The translations under genes were made by a program, and so were the position numbers. The notes below the pieces were generated by a model. The model saw only the letters and a program-made list of their open reading frames with translations. It was not told where the DNA came from and made no database searches. From assembly GCA_016873115.1 (NCBI GenBank), contig VGYB01000027.1, positions 1 through 32,171 of the forward strand: 32,171 bases of DNA, in the 5' to 3' direction. Position 1 is the stretch's first letter. Each line of letters starts with the position of its first letter. The stretch is from Planctomycetota bacterium. GTDB lineage: Bacteria; Planctomycetota; Phycisphaerae; Phycisphaerales; SM1A02. Positions 32,126 to 32,171 of this stretch are shown piece after piece.

Positions 32126-32171
32126 CCCCGCTCCGCAGGTCAGTCGAGTCCGGAGAGTCGTCGATGGTGCG

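Noticed and set aside
32126-32171. Right edge of the window
   Set aside because: Only 46 bases remain after the last stop codon, and no gene start or terminator can be supported in them.

Overview
The window is GC-rich DNA (roughly two thirds G+C by eye) with gene content typical of a planctomycete, most likely of the class Phycisphaerae. The markers are a PSCyt1/PSCyt2/PSD1 (DUF1549/DUF1553) protein next to a DUF1501 protein, Tat-exported Gfo/Idh/MocA and metallophosphoesterase proteins, and secreted proteins ending in short dockerin-like DLDGDG...AWG repeats. This assignment is inferred from gene families; no rRNA or other phylogenetic marker is present. No tRNA, rRNA, CRISPR array, insertion sequence or phage gene was seen.

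Layout. 1-5150 (+): an MltA-type lytic transglycosylase, open at the left edge, then the PSD1 and DUF1501 pair. 5188-6808 (-): clpS, with rnd (RNase D) upstream of it. 7010-15176 (+): a compact menaquinone operon menF-menD-menH-menB-menA-menC-menE with stop/start overlaps at most joints. A hotdog thioesterase, probably the DHNA-CoA hydrolase MenI, converges on it from the other strand. Together these cover chorismate to demethylmenaquinone; the final C-methyltransferase (MenG/UbiE) is not in the window. 15542-15824 (-): a frameshifted remnant of a dockerin-tailed protein. 15853-16590 (+): a voltage-gated-type K+ channel. 16600-18908 (-): a small membrane protein, a DUF72 protein and a Tat-exported metallophosphoesterase, tightly packed. 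19084-19500 (+): a glycine-rich RRM protein with a candidate promoter and a strong terminator. 19706-24558 (-): kup, terC and a Sel1-repeat protein in one likely operon. 24726-28020 (+): a Gfo/Idh/MocA protein coupled to a Spinster-like MFS transporter, then a bacterial Popeye-domain protein. 28033-31049 (-): three exported proteins in a row, namely a C-type lectin with a dockerin tail, a cysteine-rich NMT1/THI5-type binding protein and a protein with DnaJ-like CxxCxGxG motifs. 31178-32125 (+): a lipoprotein with a PAP2 phosphatase fold whose catalytic residues are replaced.

How the genes work together. The best-defined module is menaquinone biosynthesis. Kup, TerC and the K+ channel suggest ion handling at the membrane. 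The least familiar part is 27364-32125: a Popeye protein, an operon of three secreted proteins with no transporter partner, and a likely dead PAP2 lipoprotein. Several core proteins lack a residue normally considered essential: MenE lacks the A10 lysine, ClpS has Asp for the N-degron His, the Popeye cNMP site lacks its Arg, and the PAP2-like protein lacks both His. These were read by eye against remembered family motifs and need alignment to confirm.
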